A DNA stretch of 64,000 nucleotides, taken from the NCBI GenBank assembly GCA_020634895.1, contig JACKAV010000011.1, positions 1 through 64,000 on the forward strand, read 5' to 3'. A model generated the notes under the pieces. It saw only the letters and a list, made by a program, of their open reading frames with translations. It had not been told where the DNA came from and did not search any database. Shown piece by piece: positions 25,801 to 34,800 of the stretch (the stretch's first letter is position 1; each line of letters starts with the position of its first letter). Origin of the DNA: Anaerolineales bacterium. Its GTDB lineage: Bacteria > Chloroflexota > Anaerolineae > Anaerolineales > Villigracilaceae. Made by a program: the position numbers and the translations under genes.

Positions 25801-26084
25801 TTGATAGCGTTCGGCAAAGCATGCTGCAAGGCATGACACAATTGCAGCAAAAAGACCAACGGGTCATTATCTTCGTCGTTTGCCTGATACCAAATCGTCG
25901 GCTTGAGTTCCTCTGCCAACTCGGCAAGCGCCGTGCTTTTGCCATAACCCGCTTCCGCCTGCAAAATGGTGAGACGATAATCCAGAGTCTGTTTAAGGAT
26001 CTGGTTTACACGCGGACGGGACAATGTGCGCGAATTTCGCGGCGGCGGTATGGATTTGGTCCGAAGAATTCGAGAAAAAGTCAT
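22848..26084 (-). CDS. Large ATPase-TPR-BTAD transcriptional regulator (MalT/SARP hybrid)
   Basis: A 1078-residue regulator. Residues 25-330 form a STAND-type NTPase (Walker A AEAGYGKST near 42-50, LLILDDAHLL as Walker B). Residues 340-820 are TPR-like helices. Residues 835-930 form an OmpR-type winged helix (GSFQVRRGSEPI, WRREKSRQLFQLLL, ICEYLWPD) and 940-1078 the BTAD domain of SARP regulators. It lacks the C-terminal LuxR helix that MalT has. Such proteins switch from an ATP/ADP-bound resting form to a DNA-binding oligomer on ligand binding. Its place next to the acyl-CoA/Liv series suggests, but does not show, control of it. Confidence 0.88.
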   Translation of the reverse strand: MTFSRILRTKSIPPPRNSRTLSRPRVNQILKQTLDYRLTILQAEAGYGKSTALAELAEELKPTIWYQANDEDNDPLVFLLQLCHALQHALPNAINLPTAFLENWDGAQGPLPWRGILDQIINALADSAIPPTLLILDDAHLLTENGELPHILDRLIGLAPVNFHVLLSGRPTITLPTLTRWRAQGEALVLDQSTLTFTKTEISSLFSTRYGLELTSEELDSLLEYTEGWAIGLQLIWQSIRSHSPLTLEFPLRWQADSLEALFDMLAHEVFDRQPADVREFLLVTSVLRELQPEVCDALRKSAGFSSGDSSSMLAYLRRQDLFVTDTPEGTLRYHHIFHNFLQQQSPNDTRTKWHRDAAQYFTRHHNPEDAIYHLIESQAWDEVADLLDEYAPTLLSTGRLDTLTNYIDSLPSLSLHQHPTLMFTLGELARMHSRFDEAQGWYKQAEVTWRSRGQQDGIARALRGQARVYLDTVNPSQAEKLLEEAIRLSDGFEDREAQVRLFELLAENKLNSGHVEEADRLRQRADALRAEGPSNDQLWFRVLLRTGRLEEARKGLEELAETESREPVQTPRAHRETKLLLSLIYSFMGMRDHAYQSALEGTERGDKLKSPFVTAVGHMRQGHALNLSRSFDDDNFTRATTAFEATIELSRTLDVPRLSVEANWGLCRAYGYRGDLQLAQRHAQAAIDVAAEAGDEWIASLTRLSMGASLMIAARYEAAEVWLNRAVRGFEECSDTFGRSAARLWLAYGFFKQKKFDFVAQLLPDVLGICQQNGYSFFFTRPTLLGPADERMFVPLLLHAKQNAWESGFIDRLLDTLGLHDVRIHPGFRLTVETLGSFQVRRGSEPIPSNGWRREKSRQLFQLLLTYHQSPLDRDQICEYLWPDADLATAQRNFKITLNTLYQVLEPERDAGSDSAFIVRDGTTYTLRLHADLWLDSDHFARLARDGLKPTSSSMSQLEEAVQLYRGDYLPDSLYEPWAAEERERLATLFLETADKLCELYLANERFNEMIDLCQRILARDNCWERAYRHLMQVYNILGDRGQLARIYQRCQQTLKDELDVPPSQETQDLYKKLIRS

Positions 26085-26263
26085 TGCGGGGAAGTTTATC
26101 TCAAAACCATCCCAACAGGCAAATTACAACTTAATACCCGCCCGCACTTCAGGATACAGAAATCAATCCCTCCTCAATGTAGCAGTGAAACACTCCACAT
26201 AATTGCACGTTGATTAGGAGAAACTTTATCATCATACTTCAAATGCAATTTCAGCCGTTTACA
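26085..26263. other. Divergent spacer, 5' part
   Basis: The divergent region between the large regulator and the TPR protein is 467 bases long. This part must hold the regulator promoter, but I find no convincing -35/-10 pair for the minus strand and no palindrome. Confidence 0.3.
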
Positions 26264-26292
26264 TTGAATATCGCAATCTAAAATGCTATACT
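26264..26292 (+). promoter_or_regulatory. Sigma-70 promoter with extended -10
   Basis: -35 TTGAAT (26264-26269), 17-base spacer, -10 TATACT (26287-26292) preceded by TGC. It points to the small ORF at 26370 and the TPR gene at 26552. This is one of the best promoter matches in the window. Confidence 0.75.
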
Positions 26293-26369
26293 GAATTTAA
26301 GTGAAATAACTTTATTACATGTTCGATTACTGGTTATTTTTCCTTGTCTACGTCCCGGGAGGACCGACG

Positions 26370-26498
26370 ATGAAAGATAAATTCAGTTCAGCTAATAATT
26401 TCGCGGGGGATATGAAGCGTTCCAGCAGGAGCGCAAAGCACGCACTACATATTTACAGTTATCCACAAAGTCATCATGCCGTTTGCAATCCATTGTGA
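26370..26498 (+). CDS. Possible 42-residue small protein
   Basis: An ATG with GGGAGG eight bases upstream opens a 42-codon frame (MKDKFSSANNFAGDMKRSS...). It lies between a strong promoter and the TPR gene. The peptide is basic and His/Ser-rich and shows no helix or known motif. It could be a real small protein, a leader, or chance; the good ribosome site is the main support. Confidence 0.35.
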   Translation: MKDKFSSANNFAGDMKRSSRSAKHALHIYSYPQSHHAVCNPL

Positions 26499-26551
26499 AC
26501 GTAAATTTTGAGTTCCATTTTGGGGGGAACAACTTGTAGAAAGGAAGAAAA

Positions 26552-28117
26552 ATGTCCGCCTCACCAGAAGAGATCAAGCCCAAAAAAGATCTATTTCACA
26601 CGCCCTGGTTCACCCCGGTCATCATTGTTGGAGTGTTGATAATTTTCATCGCACTTTATTATGGGATCGGATTCTCCCTAACGAGGCAGGCGAATAATCA
26701 CTACTCGGAACGCGACTGCAACAGCCTGTTGAAAACTTCGAACTCCATCGAAAAATTCTACCCGATGAAAATCGCCTCATTCACGGACCCGGCACGGGCT
26801 CAAGCCATCGAGTGCCGTGCCTACCTCAAAGCGGATTCACTGCACAATGAGCAGGATTGGAAAGCCGCGTTCGACGCCTATGAAGAATATCGCTCCACCT
26901 ATCCGCGAGGAATCTTTGATAAAGAGGCGCGCGACCTCGCAGCGGACTCGCTGTTTCAGTTGGCAGCCGAACAACGGAGTGAAGAGGGTTTCGCCGATGC
27001 GGTTGAAAATCTCATCGTCCTCATTGCCAGATTCGAAGGGACACCATCCGTTCCGAAAGCAAAAGCCGTACTGCCGGAAGTGTATATGGAATGGGGCGCG
27101 GAATGCCATGCCAAAGCGGAATTTTCCGAAGCTGAGGATGTCTACAACGCCTTGAGCAAATGGGCAACGCAGGAAGAAAAGCAGGATTATGTCGCCAAGG
27201 CGCGTTTGGAACTTGCACAAACCTACTTTGATTGGGGCAAAGACCTGCACATCAAAAAGGATTTTACAAACGCGTCCGATAAATTCAATATGGCGGCAAA
27301 GACCGATCCGACTCCCAAAGCGAAGGGCAGCGCCACTGAACAAGTCAACGTGTATTTGCCGGGGTTCCACCTTGCCTGGGGAGAATATCTCCTTTCGCAA
27401 AGTAAATTCTCAGATGCCATTCAGCATTTCAAGAAGAGCGTCGAACTCTCCAGCACTTCAGAGAAGAAGAACGCCCAAAACGCATTATCTGATGCATATC
27501 TAGTTTGGGCAGAAGGCTACCGAAAGATGGAAGATTACAACCAGGCGCTCAGCAAGATCGATGATGCGTATAAAGCCGCGGGTACTAGCACATACCAGAA
27601 AAAAGCTGAAGCAGCCCGCGAGGAAACACTTATCCGCTTTTCGAATTCTGGTGGAGCGCAGGCAGTGGAAGTCATGAACGATGCAAAAAGCAGCATCTGC
27701 GAAGACGGGAAGCCCCTGGAAGATCCGCCCATCATCGGCATCTCAGAAATTGACCAAATGGTTATCTCAGGAGTCGAATTGCCGATGCCCAGCAGCATCG
27801 CCGCAGGATCACCGGGAGAATTGCAATACGTCGTGTGCGGCGACATCAAAGATGTGACGGTTCAAAAATGCCCATATTCCACATCGGGATATGGAGCCGC
27901 TTCGTACTGGATCGAACGCATCCGTTACGACTGGACATTGAAGGTGTTCGACGCGCAGACAGGGAAACTCTTCAAACAAAAGACTTTTACAGGTCCCGCG
28001 CCCGAAACATGCCCAATGTATCACTCCTTCTCGCTGTTCGAGACCACTCATTATCATAGAGGAGACCGTCCTTCTGCCACAACGATGACAGATTGGCTTG
28101 CATCCCTTTTGAAGTAA
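26552..28117 (+). CDS. Membrane-anchored TPR-like protein of unknown function
   Basis: A 521-residue protein with one membrane helix at about 19-41 after a short cytoplasmic tail. Residues 55-370 hold degenerate TPR-like helical repeats, each with a 'W/YxxxxxF..A...F' core (QDWKAAFDAYEEYRSTYP, AEFSEAEDVYNAL, KDFTNASDKFNMA, SKFSDAIQHFKKS, EDYNQALSKIDDA). Residues 375-521 are a beta-rich domain with four Cys (ICEDG, VVCGD, KCPYS, TCPMY). It is not a known enzyme. It resembles tethered assembly scaffolds. The next gene, 47 bases downstream, encodes a zinc-ribbon membrane protein and is probably its partner. Confidence 0.7.
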   Translation: MSASPEEIKPKKDLFHTPWFTPVIIVGVLIIFIALYYGIGFSLTRQANNHYSERDCNSLLKTSNSIEKFYPMKIASFTDPARAQAIECRAYLKADSLHNEQDWKAAFDAYEEYRSTYPRGIFDKEARDLAADSLFQLAAEQRSEEGFADAVENLIVLIARFEGTPSVPKAKAVLPEVYMEWGAECHAKAEFSEAEDVYNALSKWATQEEKQDYVAKARLELAQTYFDWGKDLHIKKDFTNASDKFNMAAKTDPTPKAKGSATEQVNVYLPGFHLAWGEYLLSQSKFSDAIQHFKKSVELSSTSEKKNAQNALSDAYLVWAEGYRKMEDYNQALSKIDDAYKAAGTSTYQKKAEAAREETLIRFSNSGGAQAVEVMNDAKSSICEDGKPLEDPPIIGISEIDQMVISGVELPMPSSIAAGSPGELQYVVCGDIKDVTVQKCPYSTSGYGAASYWIERIRYDWTLKVFDAQTGKLFKQKTFTGPAPETCPMYHSFSLFETTHYHRGDRPSATTMTDWLASLLK

Positions 28118-28164
28118 ATCCAATCATTTTCGCCAGGACTTTAGAGAAAAAGAAAGGAGAAGTC

Positions 28165-29211
28165 ATGTCAGAACAAGGTTCAAAACCTGTCATACCGCAG
28201 CAATGGAAAATCGACCAAATTAAGGATAGTCAGATTATCCGCTTTTGTGATGCATGCCAGCAAAAACACGCCTATAATGCCGCTCCGTTCACCGGAAAAA
28301 CACCAACACCGCCAGAAGGCTTGACCAAGACCGATCAAGTCGTTCGGCGCAACTATGGTCAACAGGTTGTCGCCTGGATTGTTGCATTGATCGTATACTA
28401 CAACGTTCACCAATGGGTCAACGGAGAAGGGACGCCGCTTAATCAGGGAATACTTGTTCCTGTTTTCGTTGCTGTCCTCGCGTATTCCATCGTCCTGCCG
28501 CTATTTTCCGCAGGATTGTTCGGCGGGAAAGGGATTCCCATTTACAGCCTCCAATGCAGCAACTGCGGCGCGGACATCTATTTTGCAACAGACGGAAAGT
28601 CCATTGCAATTCCATCTGTTACACAAAAGACAGCCAAGCCTCAGCCGCAGCAATCATCCATTGGCGCCACATTGCCAAAAGCCGCAGAGGAGGTAAAGAT
28701 CAAAGATACCGTGACAGACTCTTCCGTCACGGCTGAAGCGATGCGAAATAAATTCCTCCAAGATGGAGAAACGTGCTGGTATTGTCAAAAAGATAAGCCG
28801 GCAAATGGAAAACCGCATAATTCAGTTGTGCAAATGAGAAACGGAAACGACTGGGTTAGAAAAACCGTCTGGGTGCCGAGGTGCAGCGACTGTGAAATTG
28901 TCCACGCGCAGGAAACGCCGTATTTCAAGATAATCCTCCCAATTGCTTTGGTCGCCTTCGTTGTTCTGTGCTTTGCGGTTGGAATTCTAGCGAACAATGC
29001 CATTGGTTTCTGGTCCTGGGCATCAGGCATATTCGTTTTGACAATTGGCGGAGTGGCTGCCATTCTGGTCGTTCAAAAAATTATTCAATCGAGGGCAGTG
29101 AAAGCAGGGACTCGCGCTCAAGCCCTTGCGAATTCAGAATTCCCTGATGTACATGATCTACTGGGTCAAGGCTGGCAGCTCGATACCGCCCACACTGGCG
29201 AAGCAAAATAA
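28165..29211 (+). CDS. Membrane protein with CxxC zinc-ribbon pairs, unknown function
   Basis: A 348-residue protein from the ATG at 28165 (AAGGAG six bases before). It has four CxxC pairs: CDAC near 23, CSNC near 131, CWYC near 209 and CSDC near 241, which can make two zinc ribbons or knuckles. Four membrane helices: two between about 72 and 125, two between about 255 and 310. The Cys clusters lie before and after the first helix pair. No catalytic motif is visible. It follows the TPR protein gene in the same operon; the pair looks like a small membrane complex of unknown role. Confidence 0.7.
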   Translation: MSEQGSKPVIPQQWKIDQIKDSQIIRFCDACQQKHAYNAAPFTGKTPTPPEGLTKTDQVVRRNYGQQVVAWIVALIVYYNVHQWVNGEGTPLNQGILVPVFVAVLAYSIVLPLFSAGLFGGKGIPIYSLQCSNCGADIYFATDGKSIAIPSVTQKTAKPQPQQSSIGATLPKAAEEVKIKDTVTDSSVTAEAMRNKFLQDGETCWYCQKDKPANGKPHNSVVQMRNGNDWVRKTVWVPRCSDCEIVHAQETPYFKIILPIALVAFVVLCFAVGILANNAIGFWSWASGIFVLTIGGVAAILVVQKIIQSRAVKAGTRAQALANSEFPDVHDLLGQGWQLDTAHTGEAK

Positions 29212-29231
29212 ACTCATGCCGTTAGTACATA

Positions 29232-29260
29232 AAAAAACTCCCTCATACGAGGGAGTTTTT
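29232..29260 (+). terminator. Terminator of the TPR/zinc-ribbon operon
   Basis: AAAAACTCCCTC / GAGGGAGTTTTT form a 12-bp stem with a 4-base loop. It ends two bases before the 3' end of the convergent tRNA gene and may also end that transcript. Confidence 0.85.
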
Positions 29261-29262
29261 AG

Positions 29263-29333
29263 CTGGGGATCAAGGATTCGAACCTCAAATTTTGCGTCCA
29301 GAGCGCAACGTGATGCCATTTCACCAATCCCCA
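29263..29333 (-). tRNA. tRNA-Gln (anticodon CTG)
   Basis: Read on the minus strand: acceptor TGGGGAT pairs with ATCCCCA, then discriminator G; D stem GTG/CAC; anticodon stem TTGCG/CGCAA around loop CTCTGGA with anticodon CTG; T arm TGAGG-TTCGAAT-CCTTG. Length is 71 bases. CCA is not encoded. The U1-A72 pair and G73 fit glutamine tRNAs. It lies about 570 bases from glnS, the gene for its own synthetase, on the opposite strand. Confidence 0.93.
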
Positions 29334-29384
29334 TTGTTTTCCAGCGGGCGGTATTTTATCACGTCAAACAGTAGAGGGCAAGAC

Positions 29385-29723
29385 CTATTTCGTGCGCGCG
29401 GCGCGTCGGGTGTTGTCTTCTATGTCCAAAAGGATGAGAAGCCCCTGCGAAATGGCTTGCAAGGAGGCGAAGAAGATGAGTCCCGCAAGGGTGGGTTGAA
29501 CCTGCCAGTAGATCTGCTGCAAAACGTCGGTTGGTCCGCCAATGTAGAGGAATCCGCGGCTCCACTGCAGAGTGAAAACCACGATATTCAAAACGAACTG
29601 ATATACATACGCGCCTGCCACGATCCACGAAGCAATGCGCAGAAAGCGTGAAAGCCGCAGAACGGTGTCACGGTCGAAATATGTTCCCGCAAAACTGTGA
29701 CTATTTTGTTTATTTTCGGTCAT
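29385..29723 (-). CDS. Small two-helix membrane protein, unknown
   Basis: A 112-residue protein with hydrophobic helices at about 31-52 and 78-98 and charged ends (N-terminal KQ-rich, C-terminal NTRRAARTK). A CCTCC complement (GGAGG on the minus strand) lies seven bases before its ATG. It lies directly upstream of the tRNA-Gln gene in the same direction, so one transcript could hold both. I recognise no family. Confidence 0.6.
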   Translation of the reverse strand: MTENKQNSHSFAGTYFDRDTVLRLSRFLRIASWIVAGAYVYQFVLNIVVFTLQWSRGFLYIGGPTDVLQQIYWQVQPTLAGLIFFASLQAISQGLLILLDIEDNTRRAARTK

Positions 29724-29759
29724 TGGTTCCTCCAGTGAGTTGAGCCATTATAAAGCAGT

Positions 29760-29765
29760 TATAAT
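29760..29765 (+). promoter_or_regulatory. -10 element upstream of glnS
   Basis: A consensus TATAAT whose predicted start point falls on the ATG at 29773. The nearest -35-like word (TTGAGC) is only 14-15 bases away. It would give glnS a leader of about 135 bases that contains a 41-codon frame. Confidence 0.45.
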
Positions 29766-29772
29766 TGCCTGC

Positions 29773-29898
29773 ATGTACGTTGAAAACGCTTCCGGCGCGG
29801 GAAAAGTTCCTGAAATACGAACCAAGCCCGGGCGCGGTTTGAGCGTTGATTATCGAAGAGACGCGGATTCAGTCCGCAGAAATCCACTACGAAGGTAA
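29773..29898 (+). CDS. Possible 41-residue upstream frame of glnS
   Basis: The frame starts at the predicted transcription start (leaderless) and ends nine bases before the glnS ATG. The peptide is Arg-rich (nine Arg). There is no homology I recognise. It may be a regulatory leader of glnS, a real small protein or chance. Confidence 0.25.
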   Translation: MYVENASGAGKVPEIRTKPGRGLSVDYRRDADSVRRNPLRR

Positions 29899-29907
29899 AG
29901 TCATAGA

Positions 29908-31590
29908 ATGAGTCCTGAAGAAAACAATATCAACAAACCAACTGATTTTATTCGCGAAGCCGTTGCAGAAGACCTTGCGAACGGACGCTTCAACTACGTC
30001 CGCACGCGCCTCCCGCCCGAACCGAATGGATACCTGCATATTGGGCACGTCAAGGCGTTCATGATCGATTATCTCGTTGCAAAAGAAAATGACGGTGAGT
30101 TGGTTTTGCGCTTCGATGATACAAACCCAGCGAAGGAAGAAACTGAATTCGTGGAAGCCATCATGGACGACGCGCGCTGGCTTGGTATTGAATGGGTCAA
30201 GGTGACGTACGCGTCGGACTACTTCGATGAGCTTTATGAGTGGGCGAAGAAACTGGTCTTGATGGGCAAAGCCTATGTGGACGATCAGACGCCCGAAGAA
30301 GTGAGCAAAAACCGCGGCACATTGACCGAACCCGGCGTGAACTCTCCGTATCGCGACCGCGACGTTGAAGAGAACATGGACCTGCTCGAACGCATGAAGA
30401 ACGGCGAATTTCCTGAAGGTTCACGCATCCTGCGCGCGAAGATCGACATGGCGCATCCAAATATCAATATGCGCGACCCAGCCATGTACCGTATCATTCA
30501 CACACCGCCGCATCACCGCACCGGTGATAAATGGAAAATCTACCCAATGTATGATTGGTCGCACGGACAGAACGATTCAATGGAAGGTATCACCCATTCG
30601 TTGTGTTCGCTCGAATACGAAAACCATCGTCCGCTGTATGAGTGGTTCCTTGATGAGCTTGGCGTTTTCAAGCCGCGTCAGATCGAGTTTGCGCGTTTGA
30701 ACATGAATTACACCGTGATGAGCAAGCGCAAACTGCGCCGCCTCGTCGAAGAAGGTCGTGTCACGGGCTGGGACGATCCGCGCATGCCGACACTGCGTGC
30801 GATGCGCCGTCGCGGTTATACCGCCGAAGCCGTTCTGGATTTCATCCGCCGTGTGGGTGTTGCAAAAAATTACAGCATCAGCGATGTGGCGTTGCTTGAA
30901 GAATGTGTACGCGACGATCTCAACAAAACATCCCTGCGCCGTATGGCAGTCATCAAACCGCTGAAAGTCATCATCGACAATTATCCTGATGACCTTGTCG
31001 AAGAAATGAGCGCCATCAACAATCCCGAAGATGAGTCGGCTGGCACGCGCAAAGTCCCATTCTCGAAGATTCTTTATATCGAACAGGACGATTTCCGCGA
31101 AACGCCGCCGCCAAAATATTTCCGTCTGTATCCGGGCAACGAAGTCCGCTTGCGCTATGCCTATTTCATCAAGTGCACGAATGTCGTCAAGAATGATGCG
31201 GGCGAAGTGATCGAAGTCCACGCCACGTATGACCCGACCACCAAAGGCGGCGACGCGCAGGACGGGCGCAAGGTCAAATCCACGATCCATTGGGTATCGG
31301 CGAAACACGCCAAGGAAGTGGAAGTCCGCATGTACGACCGTCTCTTCGATAAGGAAAATCCGGAGGAAGGCGAGGAAGGATTCCTTAACTGTTTGAATCC
31401 CAACTCGTTGGAAGTCCTCACCGGATATGTGGAGCCGGCTCTTGCCTCCGCCGAAGCTGGTTCACGTTTCCAGTTTGAGCGTCTCGGATATTTCTGCGTC
31501 GACCGGGAAACCACGCCCGAGAAACCCGTCTTCAATTTGACGGTTAATCTTAAGGATACCTGGGCAAAGATGGCGAAAAAAGGCAAGTAA
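29908..31590 (+). CDS. glnS: Glutaminyl-tRNA synthetase
   Basis: A 560-residue class I synthetase. HIGH is intact at 44-47 (PPEPNGYLHIGHVKA) and the second motif is MSKRK at 271-275. The GlnRS-specific pattern 'FDDTNPAKEETEFVEAI' near 70 and the C-terminal anticodon-binding beta barrel domains (KYFRLYPGNEVRLRYAYFIKC, STIHWVSAKHA) are present. No YqeY-like extension. GlnRS charges tRNA-Gln directly; most bacteria lack it and use GatCAB. The window also holds gltX. Linkage to a tRNA-Gln gene fits transfer of the pair as a unit, or simple clustering. Confidence 0.95.
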   Translation: MSPEENNINKPTDFIREAVAEDLANGRFNYVRTRLPPEPNGYLHIGHVKAFMIDYLVAKENDGELVLRFDDTNPAKEETEFVEAIMDDARWLGIEWVKVTYASDYFDELYEWAKKLVLMGKAYVDDQTPEEVSKNRGTLTEPGVNSPYRDRDVEENMDLLERMKNGEFPEGSRILRAKIDMAHPNINMRDPAMYRIIHTPPHHRTGDKWKIYPMYDWSHGQNDSMEGITHSLCSLEYENHRPLYEWFLDELGVFKPRQIEFARLNMNYTVMSKRKLRRLVEEGRVTGWDDPRMPTLRAMRRRGYTAEAVLDFIRRVGVAKNYSISDVALLEECVRDDLNKTSLRRMAVIKPLKVIIDNYPDDLVEEMSAINNPEDESAGTRKVPFSKILYIEQDDFRETPPPKYFRLYPGNEVRLRYAYFIKCTNVVKNDAGEVIEVHATYDPTTKGGDAQDGRKVKSTIHWVSAKHAKEVEVRMYDRLFDKENPEEGEEGFLNCLNPNSLEVLTGYVEPALASAEAGSRFQFERLGYFCVDRETTPEKPVFNLTVNLKDTWAKMAKKGK

Positions 31591-31620
31591 ATCCTCGTCA
31601 AAAAAATATGCAAGGAAAAG

Positions 31621-31672
31621 AAACCGCGGCGGGAGATCTCAGATCGAACAATTTGAGATTTCCCGCCGTTTA
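31621..31672 (+). terminator. Terminator of glnS
   Basis: Imperfect long hairpin: arms AAACCG-CGGCGGGAGATCTCA and TGAGATTTCCCGCCG-TTT with a small loop. The stem has one or two bulges. The rest of the spacer to 31850 is AT-rich with no clear promoter. Confidence 0.65.
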
Positions 31673-31777
31673 AAATATAGCGGCGGTTGAAATATTTTTA
31701 CTATTTTTAAAATCTCGACCAGAGATGAGAGCTTTTCAATAAAACAAACAAGGTATGTACAAGTGGATTTAAAAGTT

Positions 31778-31825
31778 TTTGTGCAGTATCTCGGGTAGTC
31801 AAGAGCGGTAATTTTCCTGCACAAA
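31778..31825 (+). promoter_or_regulatory. Inverted repeat just upstream of the histidine kinase gene
   Basis: TTTGTGCAG (31778-31786) and CTGCACAAA (31817-31825) are exact complements 30 bases apart, ending 25 bases before the ATG at 31851. It could be a regulator site pair or a leader hairpin. Confidence 0.35.
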
Positions 31826-31850
31826 CTTGAGCACAAGACTGGAGCTGCTC

Positions 31851-34800
31851 ATGGATAATAAGAAGAGATCAAAATCAGACTCAAAAAAAGGGGGGAATCT
31901 GCCTAAATGGCTTCCAACGCACTCGCAAGCAATAAAAATCGCATTGTATTACGCATTACTGGGTGCGTTATGGATATTCTTTTCAGACAAACTTCTTTTT
32001 GCACTGGTGCAAGACGCCCCAGCGGCAGCCCGTCTTAGCAGTTATAAAGGTTGGTTTTATGTGGGGATCACCGCCCTCTTCCTTTGGGCGGCTTTGGATC
32101 GATATTTCGCAAGAATCAGGCAATCAGCACAGGAAACACAGGAAAGCGAGTCGCGTTTCACCACTATTTTCGAAAATAGCCCGGTCGCCATGGGTATCTC
32201 ACGAGTAAGCGACCAAAAAATCATCCATGTGAATACTGCTCTTACCAAATTGTACGGATACTCACCCAAAGAATTCATCGGGCACACCACAGAAGAACTC
32301 CAGTTATGGGCAGACCCTGCGGACCGCCAGAAATTCATCACACAATTACAAAAACACGAATCTACCAGAGACCTTGAATTTACTGCCCGCCTAAAATCCG
32401 GAGAAAAGCGAAAAATGCTTGTTTCGGGCGAGTTGATGGACCTCAACGGCGAGCCCTGCCTGATAGCGCAGATAATGGACATCACTGAGCGCAAACAGAT
32501 GGAGGATGAAATTCGCGCGGCGCAGGAACTTGCCCAACACACAATCGACTCGTTGGACGCGCACGTCTGCGTTTTGGACGAGAACGGGGTGGTCGTCTCA
32601 GTCAACCAAGCCTGGCGAAATTTCGCAGACGCGAATCCTCCCACGCCGGAAGACTATTATATTGGCAGAAATTATTTAACCGTTTGCGATAATGCCACCG
32701 ACGAAGATGCGCCGCAGGCAAGAGACGTGGCGAAGGCGATCCGCGCGGCAATTCAGGGAAAACTGGATCGTTTTCAACTCGAATATCCATGCCATTCGCC
32801 GGACGCAAAGCGCTGGTTTGTTCTTCGGTTGACCAGTTTTACGCACAATGGTTCCATCCGAATAGTTCTGACCCACGAAAACATTACCGAACGCAAACAA
32901 TCAGAATTGGAAGTACGCGAGAAGGAAAAACGCTTTACGACCATTTTTCATACCAACCCACTACCCATCATGATCAGCCGCCTCAAAGACGGAAAATACA
33001 CCGAGGTCAATTCAAGTTTTGAAGAAATAACCGGGTATTCATCAGAAGAGATCATTGGGCGCACTGCAAAAGAACTGAACATCTGGGTCAATTTTGAAGA
33101 TAGAAACCGCATGGTACAGGAACTGAATCAACAAAGATCAGTGCATGGTTTTGAATTCCAACTCCAAAACCGAAATGGTGATGTGCATGAAATGCTTATG
33201 TCGGCAGAAGCGATCGAATTGGAGGGAGAAGTATATGGGCTTGCCATTGCCCAGGACATCACCGAACGCAAATTGGTCGAAAGAGCATCTCAAACAATCA
33301 CAGATATTCAAAAACAGATGATCTCCACGAATAACCTTAAAGATCTATACCAACTAACGGGAGAAAACATCCAAAAGCTGATCGGAGACGCCTATGTTGT
33401 CGTCAGCATGATCAACGAGGATGCACAAGCCATGCGAGTTGCAGGTCTTTTCGGATTTGGCGACATCGTAGAAAAATGGCTGCCAAAATTCAAAATTAAC
33501 CTTACAAAAAGTTCCTATCCAATAGATGAAATGACCCCGGAGGAATTACGCCTGTTCAGAAGCGGCAAACTCGAGAAATTCGAAGATGGAATATACAGGC
33601 TAATGCTCGGCAGGATACCAAAATCACTATGCACCACTTTCGAAAAGGAATTTCGCCTGACGGGGATTTATACAATGGGATTTATCCGACAGGAGAAGCA
33701 CCTGGGCGGCGTAATCATCCTTGCCCGGCGAGATTTAACTCCATTCAAAGGGATGATCGAAACAATTATCAACTACGCCGCCATCATCATCGACCGCATC
33801 ATGGCGGAAGAAATATTACGCGAGAGCGAAGCAAAATACCGCACATTGACAGAGCAGATTCCCGCCATTGTATATATCGAGGATGTAACACGCGAACCAG
33901 GCTCAGTACAATACATCAGCCCACAAGCTGAAAGGATGCTTGGTTTTCCAGTAGACCAATGGCTGCACCCCAATATGAATCTCTGGTATGAACAGATCCA
34001 CCCGAACGAGCGCACATGGGTCACAGAAGCGTATGAGCGATGTTACAGTTTCGGGGAGGCATTCGATTGTGAATACCGCATGGTTGCATCTGATGGACGA
34101 ATTGTGTGGATCCATGACCAGGCTAGAACAATCAACGATGAACACGGTAATCCGCATCTAATCCACGGGGTGATGTACGACATCACCGAGCGCAAGGAGG
34201 CGGAAAAATCCCTTCGGGAAAGCGAGGAAAAATACCGGCTGCTTTCACAGGAATTGGAAGAACGCGTTCAGGAACGCACCGCCGAAATAACCGACCTATA
34301 TGAGAATGCCCCCGCCGGTTACCACTCCCTTGACGGCGATGGTAATTTCCTAATGGTCAACCAGACCGAATTGAACTGGCTGGGCTATACGCGTGAGGAA
34401 CTTGTCGGAAAAAATATCACAACGATCTTAAGTCCGGCATCCGCTTCGATATTCAAAGAAAATTTCCCGAAATTAAAAGAGACAGGACAAATCAATAACC
34501 GTGAAATTGAGATCACGCGAAAGGACGGCAGCAGTTTTCCCGCCATGATGAGCGGCAGCGTAATATATGATGCCCAAGGCGGATATATCTCCAGCAGAAG
34601 CACATTGGTGGATATCACTGAACGCAAACAAGCTGAAGAGGCGCTGCGCCTCACCAACCTCAAATTGGAGCGGGCTCTGCGCATCAAGGATGAATTCCTT
34701 GCCACCATGAGCCATGAGCTCCGCACTCCTCTCACCGGTATTCTTGGTCTCTCCGAAGCAGTACAAGAGGGAATCTACGGCGATCTAAATGACAAACAGG

